A stretch of 64,000 nucleotides of DNA from Paracrocinitomix sp039939375 (GTDB lineage: Bacteria; Bacteroidota; Bacteroidia; Flavobacteriales_D; Crocinitomicaceae): positions 1-64,000 of the forward strand of contig JBDVJO010000011.1 in the NCBI GenBank assembly GCA_039939375.1, read 5' to 3'. Within the stretch, counting starts at the first letter, position 1. Every line of letters starts with the position of its first letter. The notes under the pieces were generated by a model, which was given only the letters and a program-made list of their open reading frames with translations, had not been told where the DNA came from and made no database searches. A program made the translations under genes and the position numbers. Below, piece after piece: positions 8,941 to 17,051 of this stretch.

Positions 8941-10767
8941 CTATTTAGTAACTACCATTCTTTTTGTTACTTTTTGCTCACCGATTGTGAATGTGTAAAA
9001 GTATACACCTTCAGCGAAATCAGATCCTGAAAGATCGATTTGGTAAGAACCAGAAGTTTGAACTCCGTTATTGATAGACTTCACTACTTTTCCAGCAGCA
9101 TCTACAAACTCAACAGAAACATTTGCAGCCTCTTCTAACGTATAGTTGATGATAGAAGTGTTGTCAAATGGATTTGGAGCATTTTGTCCAATGTTGAAGT
9201 TAGTTGTATTCTCTTCAATAGATGTGAAATCTCTCATATCTAAAGTCATCATCACCGCTGAAGGAGAAGATAAGAAGAAAGGAGTTGCAGATCCAGAAGT
9301 ATATCCTAATACCGTTTGCTCATCAGTAGCGTTAGATAAACCGAATCTTAATTCAGTTCCTCCGCCGTAGTGTCCAGCTAATACTAAGATATCATCACCA
9401 GCTGAAACTTGAACAGCATTTTCGAACGTCAAAGTTACATACGATCCTAAATCAGAACCAGTAACAGTGTAATCCGGAGTTACGTCAGCATAAACATACT
9501 CACCAACACCAGCATCAAAAATCATAATTTGAGCGAACATGATTTGTCCGTCATTTGTAGCATCATCAGTAATTCTGATTGAAACTGCACCAACTGTTCC
9601 GTCAGCGAAAATGTTAAATACGTTTCCGATAGTTAATGGCGCTCCAGTGTTAGAAGAAACGTTACCAATAGAAGAAGTAATGATTCCATTATCTCTTGCA
9701 TATTCGTAATCAGTTACTTCAATTGAAGTTGTCATTGTATCATTATCCGTTACCTCTTCAGCGTTAGTTCCGTCTACCCACCAAGAGATGTTATACGTTC
9801 CCATTGCAGAAGGAGTGAAATCAGTAGTAGTTGCTAAAGAATCTCCAGCACCAACAGCTAAATCTACAGTTGCAGAAGTTCCAGTATAAGTTCCAGCACC
9901 TGAAACATCAACGTTTAATTTTGCTCCCGTTTGAATTTGAGCTCCTAAGTTTTGAGTTTTACCAGAAAATTCGATAGCAGTAATTTGCTCATCTGGAATT
10001 TTGTAGTACTCTAAACCAGCAGGGTAAGATACACCTACACCTGAACGGAAATAGTTATCCGTTAATTGTTGGTCATAATCCCATGATTCAAAAACATTTA
10101 AATCATCTACTGCCCAAGCATAACCTGAACCAAACTGAGGATCTCCTCCTAATTCTTGCCAGTGAAATCTAACGTAAACGTTTGCTTGATTTCCAGCAAC
10201 TGAAGAGATATCAATTCTTTGTAAATCTTGAACTGTTGGTCCGTTTCCTGCTAAAGCAGCATTCATTTCCCATTGTGTCCAGTTTGTTCCGTCATTAGAA
10301 ACTTCAACAAACACTTGATCAGCGTTAAACGCTCTATATCTTTGTTCGAACTCTAAAGTTACGTTAGAAATACCTGTACAGCTAATAGGTGCAATTAAAG
10401 AACAATAAACGTCTTGCGCCGTTACAGTTCCTGCCAACAAATATTGAACTCCATCAAAAATTGCAAATCCATTACCTGCAGTAGTTGACGCCATTTGTCC
10501 CCAATATTGATCAATTGAAGGATATGTGGATACAATTTCAAATGCGTTTCCATTTCCATCTGCAGATACATCCCAAAGTCCTGCATTGCTAAAATCATCT
10601 TGATAGATCGGGTCTCCAGGAGCACGATCAGCATCATTATATGCAGGTACAGGTCTTGTAGACTCAACATTATCAGAAATGTGGTGTAGAATCTGTTCAG
10701 ATTGCAATTGTGCAAACGAAGTTGCACTCAAAGCGAAAACAGAAGCTAATAAGTATACTTTTTTCAT
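8941..10767 (-). CDS. T9SS-secreted protein with a MAM/jelly-roll-like domain
   Basis: Secreted or cell-surface protein, 608 aa. Residues 1-19 are a signal peptide ending in SFAQ. About 55-230 resembles the jelly-roll (choice-of-anchor J/MAM-like) domain, with DDFSNAGLWDV at its start and a YAWAVDDLNVFE strand at its end. The middle (about 250-510) is beta-rich and probably immunoglobulin-like. The C-terminal ~80 residues are a type A T9SS sorting domain: a NAPNPF turn, a strand pair, GVYFYTF, and a basic end in KRMVVTK. The protein is therefore expected to cross the outer membrane through the T9SS and be attached to the surface or released. It is a monocistronic gene, with the shared terminator after its stop codon. 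The substrate or ligand cannot be read from the sequence. Confidence 0.88.
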   Translation of the reverse strand: MKKVYLLASVFALSATSFAQLQSEQILHHISDNVESTRPVPAYNDADRAPGDPIYQDDFSNAGLWDVSADGNGNAFEIVSTYPSIDQYWGQMASTTAGNGFAIFDGVQYLLAGTVTAQDVYCSLIAPISCTGISNVTLEFEQRYRAFNADQVFVEVSNDGTNWTQWEMNAALAGNGPTVQDLQRIDISSVAGNQANVYVRFHWQELGGDPQFGSGYAWAVDDLNVFESWDYDQQLTDNYFRSGVGVSYPAGLEYYKIPDEQITAIEFSGKTQNLGAQIQTGAKLNVDVSGAGTYTGTSATVDLAVGAGDSLATTTDFTPSAMGTYNISWWVDGTNAEEVTDNDTMTTSIEVTDYEYARDNGIITSSIGNVSSNTGAPLTIGNVFNIFADGTVGAVSIRITDDATNDGQIMFAQIMIFDAGVGEYVYADVTPDYTVTGSDLGSYVTLTFENAVQVSAGDDILVLAGHYGGGTELRFGLSNATDEQTVLGYTSGSATPFFLSSPSAVMMTLDMRDFTSIEENTTNFNIGQNAPNPFDNTSIINYTLEEAANVSVEFVDAAGKVVKSINNGVQTSGSYQIDLSGSDFAEGVYFYTFTIGEQKVTKRMVVTK

Positions 10768-10889
10768 TTTTCTTTGATTTATAAAAATTAGTAAGTGCTA
10801 AAGATATTAAAAAATGCTGTAGCCCCCATTTTTTGGTGATTTACATCTATTAAAATGTATTGATGGTTGATTTAAGTGTTAAACGGCTG

Positions 10890-11672
10890 TTAATCTGCGT
10901 CTTTAAAGGCGGGAAATTGACGCTCTATATCGTTTAGAACCTGCCTTCTGAGTGTTAATATTTTCACTGCTTCGGTATTTTTTGCAAATTGATAGTCAGT
11001 TGTACCCCAAGGATCAATACATGCAGAGTCTCCTGAATAGGTAATTCCGTTCCCATCTTCTCCAACACGATTTACACCTATACAATAGGCTTGATTTTCT
11101 ATTGCTCTAGCTTTTAACAAAGTAGACCAAATAGCAGATCGTTTGGCTGGCCAATTGGCAGGATAGATTACTAAATCATACTCCTTTTTTTCACCAATCG
11201 TTTTATTTCTGGAGAACACTGGGAATCTCAGGTCATAGCAAATTTGCAACAAAATATTCCATCCGTTCAGCTTATAAACGTCTCTTTCTTGACCCATTGA
11301 GAAATGTTCGTTCTCATTGGCCATTCTAAATAGGTGTCGCTTATTGTATCTGGTTTCTACACCATTTTCAGAAACAATTACAAAACGATTAAAATACGAT
11401 TTATTCTCTTCAATAATTAAGGTTCCACCAATTTGACAATTGAGTTTCTTTGCCCAGGTCTGCATCCATTTTACTGTTTCTCCTTCTTCTGATTCTGCCA
11501 ACTTTTGCGTGTTCATACTAAATGAAGTGTTCAGCATTTCTGGAAGCAACACTAAATCTACTTTTTCATCTGTTAGTTTTGAGAAAAACTGCTTTTCATA
11601 ATGAGACAAGTTCGCCTGTTTATCCTCCCAAAATTGTTGGGTCTGTATGATCGCTACTTTTAAATCTTGCAT
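10890..11672 (-). CDS. Nitrilase-superfamily omega-amidase (YafV-like)
   Basis: Carbon-nitrogen hydrolase of 260 aa, the usual length for the single-domain nitrilase fold. The catalytic triad is visible: E45 (LLPEM), K111 (YNKRHLF) and C145 (QICYDLRFP). It most resembles the YafV/omega-amidase branch, which hydrolyses alpha-ketoglutaramate or alpha-ketosuccinamate to the keto acid and ammonia. The gene overlaps the end of the methionine-type aminotransferase gene by 13 bp. That fits the glutamine transaminase-omega-amidase pathway, in which glutamine donates an amino group to the methionine keto acid and the omega-amidase removes the resulting ketoglutaramate. There is no signal peptide; the protein is cytoplasmic. 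Confidence 0.88.
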   Translation of the reverse strand: MQDLKVAIIQTQQFWEDKQANLSHYEKQFFSKLTDEKVDLVLLPEMLNTSFSMNTQKLAESEEGETVKWMQTWAKKLNCQIGGTLIIEENKSYFNRFVIVSENGVETRYNKRHLFRMANENEHFSMGQERDVYKLNGWNILLQICYDLRFPVFSRNKTIGEKKEYDLVIYPANWPAKRSAIWSTLLKARAIENQAYCIGVNRVGEDGNGITYSGDSACIDPWGTTDYQFAKNTEAVKILTLRRQVLNDIERQFPAFKDAD

Positions 11673-12799
11673 AACTTCTCGATTGCTGCTAGCAACGTAT
11701 CATCTGTTTTAGCGAAACAAAAACGTACTACTTTATTATCAGTTCGGTTTTCATAAAACACTGAAACTGGAATTGATGCCACACCTTGTTCAATGGTCAT
11801 TCGTTTTGCAAAATCGGTATCTTTTTCATCAGATATTGCTGAGTAATCAAACAGACAGAAATATGTACCCTCACTTTTTAGTTGTTTGAACCTACTGTTC
11901 TTCATGCCCTCAAGAAATAAAGCTCGTTTCTCCGTGTATAAAGGTTTCACTTCTCGCCAAGAAGCGGTATTGTTTAAGTATTGACACAAAGCATATTGCA
12001 TGGTATTGTTCACACAAAATACGTTAAACTGGTGTGTTTTTCTCAGTTCGTCAGTGAATGCAGGAGGGGCTACAGTATAACCAATTTTCCATCCAGTTAC
12101 ATGAAAGGTTTTACCAAAACTATACGTCACGAAACTTCTGTTTCGCAAAAATTCATTCTTTAATACGGATAAATGTTCTCCGTCAAACTGAATATGTTCG
12201 TACACTTCATCACTCAAAACAATTAAATCAGGATTTTTTTGACACAAAGCCTCTAGAGCGTCTATATCTTTTTGCTTTAAAACGGTTCCAGCAGGATTTT
12301 GCGGATTATTGATAATAATCATTCGTGTTTTGGCTGAAACTTTTGCGCTTACTTCATCCCAATTGATTTCATAACTTGGAAAATCTAACGCTAAATGAAT
12401 TGGAATTCCGCCATGTAATCTAATAGTTGGGTCATAGCAGTCATAAGCAGGATCGAACAAAATCACCTCATCTCCTAAACCAATTGTTGCAGCTATTGCA
12501 GAATAAATTCCTTGAGTTGCTCCGGCGGATATAGTTATTTCTGTTTCTGGATTAATTTCAATGCCATGTTGCTCTTTCATTTTATCCGACAAGGCTTGTC
12601 TTAAATCTAATCGACCTGGCATTGGGGCATATTGCACTTGCTCTTTATCTAAGGCCTCTTTAACGTAATTTTTTAAGGCTGGGTCTATTTCAAAATTTGG
12701 AAACCCTTGAGATAGATTAATCGCATTATGCTCGTTGGCAAGAGCCGACATCACACTGAATATGGTAGTCTCGCTATTTGGGAACTTTGATTTTATCAT
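11660..12799 (-). CDS. Methionine aminotransferase-type PLP enzyme (class I/II)
   Basis: Fold-type I aminotransferase, 379 aa. The N-terminal NLSQGFPNFEI is typical of the YbdL/kynurenine-aminotransferase/glutamine-transaminase-K group. The PLP lysine is K230 in SYSFGKTFHVTGWKIG, and NNPQNPAG (about 164-171) is the conserved Asn motif. Likely reaction: transfer of the amino group from glutamine or methionine to a keto acid, including recovery of methionine from 4-methylthio-2-oxobutanoate. Its start overlaps the end of the upstream ATPase gene by 4 bp (ATGA type), and its end overlaps the omega-amidase gene by 13 bp, so the three genes are translationally coupled. The linkage to an omega-amidase is the main support for glutamine as amino donor. 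Confidence 0.88.
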   Translation of the reverse strand: MIKSKFPNSETTIFSVMSALANEHNAINLSQGFPNFEIDPALKNYVKEALDKEQVQYAPMPGRLDLRQALSDKMKEQHGIEINPETEITISAGATQGIYSAIAATIGLGDEVILFDPAYDCYDPTIRLHGGIPIHLALDFPSYEINWDEVSAKVSAKTRMIIINNPQNPAGTVLKQKDIDALEALCQKNPDLIVLSDEVYEHIQFDGEHLSVLKNEFLRNRSFVTYSFGKTFHVTGWKIGYTVAPPAFTDELRKTHQFNVFCVNNTMQYALCQYLNNTASWREVKPLYTEKRALFLEGMKNSRFKQLKSEGTYFCLFDYSAISDEKDTDFAKRMTIEQGVASIPVSVFYENRTDNKVVRFCFAKTDDTLLAAIEKLCKI

Positions 12800-14430
12800 T
12801 TCTTCATTCCTAAAATACTGAATAACCCTCTTGTTAATTCTTTTATTAAAATATCTGAACCGCTACTTGATGAAGATGACCTTCTTTTTCTGGTAGTTGT
12901 TTTACGCGAAGTAGATTTAGATTTCTTTCTTGCTTGTTCAGCTTTCTTTTGTGCTCGCTCTTTCTCTTTTCTTTCTTTTGCTCTTTGTTTGTCAAGAAGC
13001 GCCCTTTGCTTTGCAATTTCCTTCTGTTGAATCTCGCGCTTCTTTTTCATTTCAGCTTGATGATCTTCTTCTTTTGCTTGTTTAATTTTACCGCCTAAAA
13101 TTTCATAAGCACTTTCACGATCAATCTCTTCATTATATTTATCTGTTAGCGTAGAGTACTTCACTAAGTCATCTATTTCTGAGGCGGAAAGTATATCCAT
13201 TCTTGTTACTGGGGCTCTTAATAAAGTTGCCGCTAGTGGTGTTGGAATTCCTTTTTCATTCAATGAAGTTACAAGGGCTTCACCAATACCTAATTGAGTA
13301 ATAATCTCATCCGTTTCGTAATAATCTGACAATGGATAATTCTCTGCGGTTTTCTTAATCGATTTTCTGTCTTTTGCGGTAAAGGCTCTTAAGGCATGTT
13401 GTACTTTTAATCCTAATTGCGATAAAACTTCATCTGGAATATCGGTAGGCAATTGTGTACAGAAAAATACGCCTACACCTTTAGATCTAATTAACTTAAT
13501 AATCACTTCAATTTGATCTAACAACTCGTCTGTTGCTTCATTAAAAACTAAATGGGCTTCATCAATAAACAAACACATTTTTGGTTTGTCAGCATCTCCC
13601 ACTTCAGGCAAGAACTCATACAATTCAGCCAATAGTCCCAACATGAAGGTTGAAAACAGCTTGGGTTTATTTTGGATATCCGCCAATCTGATAATTGAAA
13701 TTTGACCTTTTCCCTCTGAATTAGTAAATATAAAATCATTTACATCAAACGATTTTTCTCCAAAAAACTTCTCTGCTCCCTGCTGCTCCAATTCAATTAC
13801 CTTTCGCATAATTGTGTTGACCGAAGCCGCAGAAATTTGACCATACTCATCCTGAATTTCTTCTTTTCCTTCACCTGTAAAGAATTGCAACGTTTTTCTT
13901 AAATCCTTTAAATCTAACAATGGGATTTCCATGTCATCACAATACTTAAAAAGGATAGTTAATAAACCCCTTTGTGTATCATTCAATGACAAAATTTTAG
14001 ACATTAACGTTGGTCCAAACTCTGAAACGGTAGCTCTAAGTCTCACTCCTTTTTCTTCTGAAATTGACATGAGCTCTACCAATAAATTCGCCGGTAAATA
14101 ATCAATCCCAATAGACTCTGAACGCCATTTTATGTGATCGTTTGTTTCGCCGGGCTGCGCCAATCCAGACAAGTCTCCCTTAATATCCATTAAAACAGTT
14201 GGGATACCTTGCAAAGACATTTGTTCTGCAAGTATCTGTAGCGTTTTCGTTTTACCAGTACCCGTTGCTCCGGCAATCAGGCCATGCCTATTCAATGTTT
14301 TTAAAGGAATTTTGACTTGCAAATCTTGCACAGGCTCACCATCTAACATGGCTCCGCCTATAATTATTGAGTCTTTTTTAAAGGTATATCCTTCGCTGAT
14401 GTGTTTTTTAAAATCTTTTAATTTGCTCAT
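12796..14430 (-). CDS. HerA-like/DUF853 P-loop ATPase (YjgR family)
   Basis: ATPase of the FtsK/HerA superfamily, 544 aa, close to the DUF853 helicase-like YjgR family. The Walker A motif is AGATGTGKT (about 53-61) and the Walker B CLFIDEAH has its DEAH at 290-293; an arginine-containing sensor-like segment follows. From about 455 to 530 the tail is very rich in Lys, Arg, Glu and Ser, first a charged helix and then a basic Ser-rich stretch, which suggests nucleic-acid contact. No NurA nuclease is nearby, so a HerA-NurA end-resection role is not supported. It is the first gene of the three-gene operon with the aminotransferase and omega-amidase and diverges from sufS. The cellular role of YjgR proteins is not established. 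Confidence 0.88.
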   Translation of the reverse strand: MSKLKDFKKHISEGYTFKKDSIIIGGAMLDGEPVQDLQVKIPLKTLNRHGLIAGATGTGKTKTLQILAEQMSLQGIPTVLMDIKGDLSGLAQPGETNDHIKWRSESIGIDYLPANLLVELMSISEEKGVRLRATVSEFGPTLMSKILSLNDTQRGLLTILFKYCDDMEIPLLDLKDLRKTLQFFTGEGKEEIQDEYGQISAASVNTIMRKVIELEQQGAEKFFGEKSFDVNDFIFTNSEGKGQISIIRLADIQNKPKLFSTFMLGLLAELYEFLPEVGDADKPKMCLFIDEAHLVFNEATDELLDQIEVIIKLIRSKGVGVFFCTQLPTDIPDEVLSQLGLKVQHALRAFTAKDRKSIKKTAENYPLSDYYETDEIITQLGIGEALVTSLNEKGIPTPLAATLLRAPVTRMDILSASEIDDLVKYSTLTDKYNEEIDRESAYEILGGKIKQAKEEDHQAEMKKKREIQQKEIAKQRALLDKQRAKERKEKERAQKKAEQARKKSKSTSRKTTTRKRRSSSSSSGSDILIKELTRGLFSILGMKK

Positions 14431-14461
14431 GAGTCAAGATTAAATCAAGTTTAAATGCAAA

Positions 14462-14484
14462 TTATTTAGATTCATTCTAAATAA
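14462..14484. promoter_or_regulatory. 23-bp dyad, candidate operator for sufS and the divergent gene
   Basis: A perfect 9-bp inverted repeat, TTATTTAGA-N5-TCTAAATAA. It lies 3 bp upstream of the -33 element of sufS and about 32 bp upstream of the start of the divergent ATPase gene. The symmetry, AT-richness and position fit a dimeric repressor or activator site. Because it controls an Fe-S assembly gene, an iron- or redox-sensing Fur- or DtxR-type regulator is a reasonable guess, but the regulator is not identified. Confidence 0.6.
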
Positions 14485-14487
14485 ACC

Positions 14488-14517
14488 TTGGAGAAGTCAA
14501 AAACCTCCCTAACTTTG
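14488..14517 (+). promoter_or_regulatory. Textbook Bacteroidota promoter of sufS
   Basis: TTG at 14488-14490, exactly 19 bp of spacer, then TAACTTTG at 14510-14517, a full match to the TTG-N19-TAnnTTTG consensus of the primary sigma factor of this phylum. Transcription should start near 14522-14525, leaving only about 6-12 nt before the start codon. Confidence 0.85.
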
Positions 14518-14530
14518 CATAAAACTTCGT

Positions 14531-15751
14531 TTGGTGGCATTAAATGTAGAAAATATAAGAGCTGAATTTCCAATTTTATCGACTAAAGTTGGGAAATACC
14601 CGTTGATTTACTTTGATAACGGGGCTACTTCAGAAAAACCGTCTGTAGTAATCAATAGAGTTACACAATATTACGAGCAAGAAAACGCGAACATTCACAG
14701 AGGTGTTCATCATTTAAGTCAAGTTAGCACGGAGAATTACGAATTGGCTAGAAAAAGTATTCAGAATTTTATTGGTGCCCAACATGACCATGAGGTTATT
14801 TTTACCTCTGGAACAACTGAAGGCATAAACTTGGTAGCTCAGTGTTTTGGGGAATTATTGCAAAGTGGAGACGAGATTTTGATCACGGAGATGGAGCACC
14901 ATTCTAATATCGTTCCTTGGCAAATGCTAGCTGAAAGAAAACAGCTCGTTTTAAAATATATTCCGCTAACAGCAAATGGCGAATTAGCGCTAAATGAATT
15001 AGATGACCTGTTAAGTGACAAAACCAAATTGGTATCGCTTACGCATATCTCTAATTCACTCGGAACAATTAACCCTATTGAAGAAATCATAGAAAAGGCA
15101 CATGCTAAAGGCGCTAAGGTGTTAATTGACGCAGCCCAATCTTTGCAACACATGCGTGTAAATGTGCAAGATTTAGATTGTGATTTTTTAGTTTTTTCTG
15201 GACACAAAGTATTTGGCCCGACCGGCGTTGGTATTCTATATGGCAAAGAAGAAGTAATGAATAGTATGCCACCTTATAAGAGCGGCGGAGACATGATCAA
15301 AACTGTGACCATGGCCGGAACTACTTACAATGAGCTACCTCATAAATTTGAGGCAGGTACACCTAACATAGTTGGCGGAATTGCTTTAGGAACCGCTATA
15401 GATTGGATAAACGCGTTAGATTTTGAAGATATACAAGTATACGAGCACGAATTATTGAGCTATGCCACTGAACGTATTCAAGAAATAGATGGTGTTCAAT
15501 TATATGGAACCTCAAAAAACAAGAGTAGTATTCTATCTTTTTTAATTGAAGGAACGCATCCATATGATATCGGTACTTTATTAAACCAGCAAGGTGTGGC
15601 TGTCAGAACTGGGCATCATTGTACCCAACCGGTAATGGATTACTTTCAGATTTCGGGAACAATTAGAGCATCTTTTAGTTTTTATAATACAAAAGAAGAG
15701 ATAGATTACTTTATTGAAGCCTTAAAAAAGGCTATAAAAATGTTGAGTTAA
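14531..15751 (+). CDS. sufS: Cysteine desulfurase SufS
   Basis: PLP-dependent cysteine desulfurase, 406 aa, which removes sulfur from cysteine as a persulfide for Fe-S cluster assembly. The PLP lysine is K226 (VFSGHKVFGP), and the catalytic cysteine is C364 in RTGHHCTQP, the SufS-type (group II) signature. The first codons read TTG-GTG, and there is no ATG. Alignment of the N-terminus with other SufS proteins and the very close promoter support TTG (14531) or GTG (14534). The transcript leader is only about 10 nt and holds no Shine-Dalgarno sequence. The stop codon overlaps the sufE start (TAATG). SufB, SufC and SufD are not in this window. Confidence 0.95.
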   Translation: MVALNVENIRAEFPILSTKVGKYPLIYFDNGATSEKPSVVINRVTQYYEQENANIHRGVHHLSQVSTENYELARKSIQNFIGAQHDHEVIFTSGTTEGINLVAQCFGELLQSGDEILITEMEHHSNIVPWQMLAERKQLVLKYIPLTANGELALNELDDLLSDKTKLVSLTHISNSLGTINPIEEIIEKAHAKGAKVLIDAAQSLQHMRVNVQDLDCDFLVFSGHKVFGPTGVGILYGKEEVMNSMPPYKSGGDMIKTVTMAGTTYNELPHKFEAGTPNIVGGIALGTAIDWINALDFEDIQVYEHELLSYATERIQEIDGVQLYGTSKNKSSILSFLIEGTHPYDIGTLLNQQGVAVRTGHHCTQPVMDYFQISGTIRASFSFYNTKEEIDYFIEALKKAIKMLS

Positions 15752-16170
15752 TGAGTATTGAAGAGAAAGAGCAACAGTTAATTGATGATTTCGCCATTTA
15801 TGAAGATTGGATGGAGAAATATGAATATATCATTGAATTGGGAAAAGATTTACCTTTAATTGATTCTTCAAAAAAGACGACAGATAAAGTGATTAAAGGA
15901 TGTCAATCTACCGTTTGGATGCATGCAGAGATGGAAGGAGATAAGATCAATTTCACGGCAGATGCTGATGCCATAATAGCTAAAGGCATTATTGCAATGC
16001 TTATTTTCGTACTTTCTGGTGAAAAACCTCAAGATGTAGTAGATGCAAAATTGAATTTTATCTCAGAAATTGGATTACAAGAACATTTATCACCTACCCG
16101 TTCAAACGGATTGGTATCTATGTTGAAGCAAATGAAATTAGATGCTTTGGCTTTAAATATGAAGAAATGA
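15751..16170 (+). CDS. sufE: Sulfur acceptor protein SufE
   Basis: Small partner of SufS, 139 aa, which takes the persulfide sulfur from SufS onto its own cysteine and passes it to the cluster scaffold. The acceptor cysteine is C51 in IKGCQSTVW, and the following Ala/Ile-rich helix region (KGIIAMLIFVLSG) is typical of the family. The gene starts on the last base of the sufS stop codon and ends overlapping the next start (ATGA), so the three genes are one translationally coupled operon. Confidence 0.95.
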   Translation: MSIEEKEQQLIDDFAIYEDWMEKYEYIIELGKDLPLIDSSKKTTDKVIKGCQSTVWMHAEMEGDKINFTADADAIIAKGIIAMLIFVLSGEKPQDVVDAKLNFISEIGLQEHLSPTRSNGLVSMLKQMKLDALALNMKK

Positions 16171-16511
16171 TAGTTTCGAAAGACGGAAATATGGATAAGG
16201 AGGATATCAAGGAACTAGAAGACCTGATTATTGCAGGATTGAAAGAAATTTATGATCCTGAAATTCCGGTGGATATCTTTGAATTAGGTTTGATTTACGA
16301 AGTTAAAATCAAACAAGATGGTAAGGTAGATATTGACATGACGTTAACTTCGCCTAACTGCCCGGTAGCCGAAAGTTTACCTGTTGACGTAAAAAACAAA
16401 GTAGAGCTAGTTGAAGGCGTCACTGAGGCTACGGTAAAAATTGTTTTTGATCCACCATGGGATAAAGACATGATGAGCGAAGAAGCACAATTAGAACTTG
16501 GGTTTTTATAA
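16167..16511 (+). CDS. sufT: SufT-like DUF59/MIP18-family Fe-S maturation protein
   Basis: DUF59 (MIP18-type) domain protein, 114 aa, involved in late steps of Fe-S cluster delivery. The signature DPEIPVDIFELGLIY is at about 30-44, and the conserved cysteine is C65 in TSPNCPVAE. It follows sufE with a 4-bp overlap, the usual place of this gene in Bacteroidota suf operons. The ATG at 16167 overlaps the sufE stop; a second ATG at codon 9 (16191) would give the more usual N-terminal length, and I cannot decide between them. No terminator-like hairpin follows. Confidence 0.9.
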   Translation: MIVSKDGNMDKEDIKELEDLIIAGLKEIYDPEIPVDIFELGLIYEVKIKQDGKVDIDMTLTSPNCPVAESLPVDVKNKVELVEGVTEATVKIVFDPPWDKDMMSEEAQLELGFL

Positions 16512-16586
16512 GGTTCATTTGAGTATGTAATTAGCTCTGGTTCAGAAATAACCAAACCATTTTATAATTTTTTCGTAGTTTCAATT

Positions 16587-17051
16587 ATGAGAACTTTATT
16601 ATTGTCCTTATTTCTGAGCACTTCTATTTTTGCTCTGTCACAAGATTCTACGGTAACTTTCTGGGAATACGCCAAAGATTATGAAGTTGGTGAAACCGGT
16701 TCTCAAAGCCATGAGTGGGGTTCTGAGGAAATCACTTATTTAGGAATCATTAATTGGAAAAGCCCGAGCGGAAAAGAACTGCAAATACGAGTTGTTGTTG
16801 CTTGGAGAAAAATAACAAAAGCCAATGGTTTTAACGATCAAACTGTTTTGGCCTTAGTAAAGACGAATCACGGGTTGATAAAGACTTATGACTTTGTAAA
16901 GCGTCAAAACTTACCTAAATCTATTGAGAATAATGAGTTAATTTATGAAATAAATGGTGCGAAAGCGGCATCACCGCTTCCGACCAAATTTTCTGAACGA
17001 TTTTGTGTAGATGGATTGACTTGTTTTTCTGAAGTCGATCTTAGTTTCTAA
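16587..17051 (+). CDS. Hypothetical secreted protein, 154 aa
   Basis: I recognise no family. Residues 1-19 form a signal peptide (ending ALSQ), so the product is expected in the periplasm or beyond. The rest is a small mixed alpha/beta protein with two cysteines close to the C-terminus (CVDGLTC), which may form a disulfide. It has no T9SS sorting domain or lipobox. The 75 bp upstream could hold its own promoter, although no perfect -7 box is visible. The last 11 bp overlap the 3' end of the convergent PKD-repeat gene, and there is no terminator between them. Confidence 0.7.
   Translation: MRTLLLSLFLSTSIFALSQDSTVTFWEYAKDYEVGETGSQSHEWGSEEITYLGIINWKSPSGKELQIRVVVAWRKITKANGFNDQTVLALVKTNHGLIKTYDFVKRQNLPKSIENNELIYEINGAKAASPLPTKFSERFCVDGLTCFSEVDLSF

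Noticed and set aside
12796..14430. HerA of a HerA-NurA DNA-end resection or HerA-Sir2/DUF4297 defence system
   Set aside because: No nuclease or Sir2-type gene is next to it; the neighbours are metabolic enzymes, and the sequence fits DUF853/YjgR.
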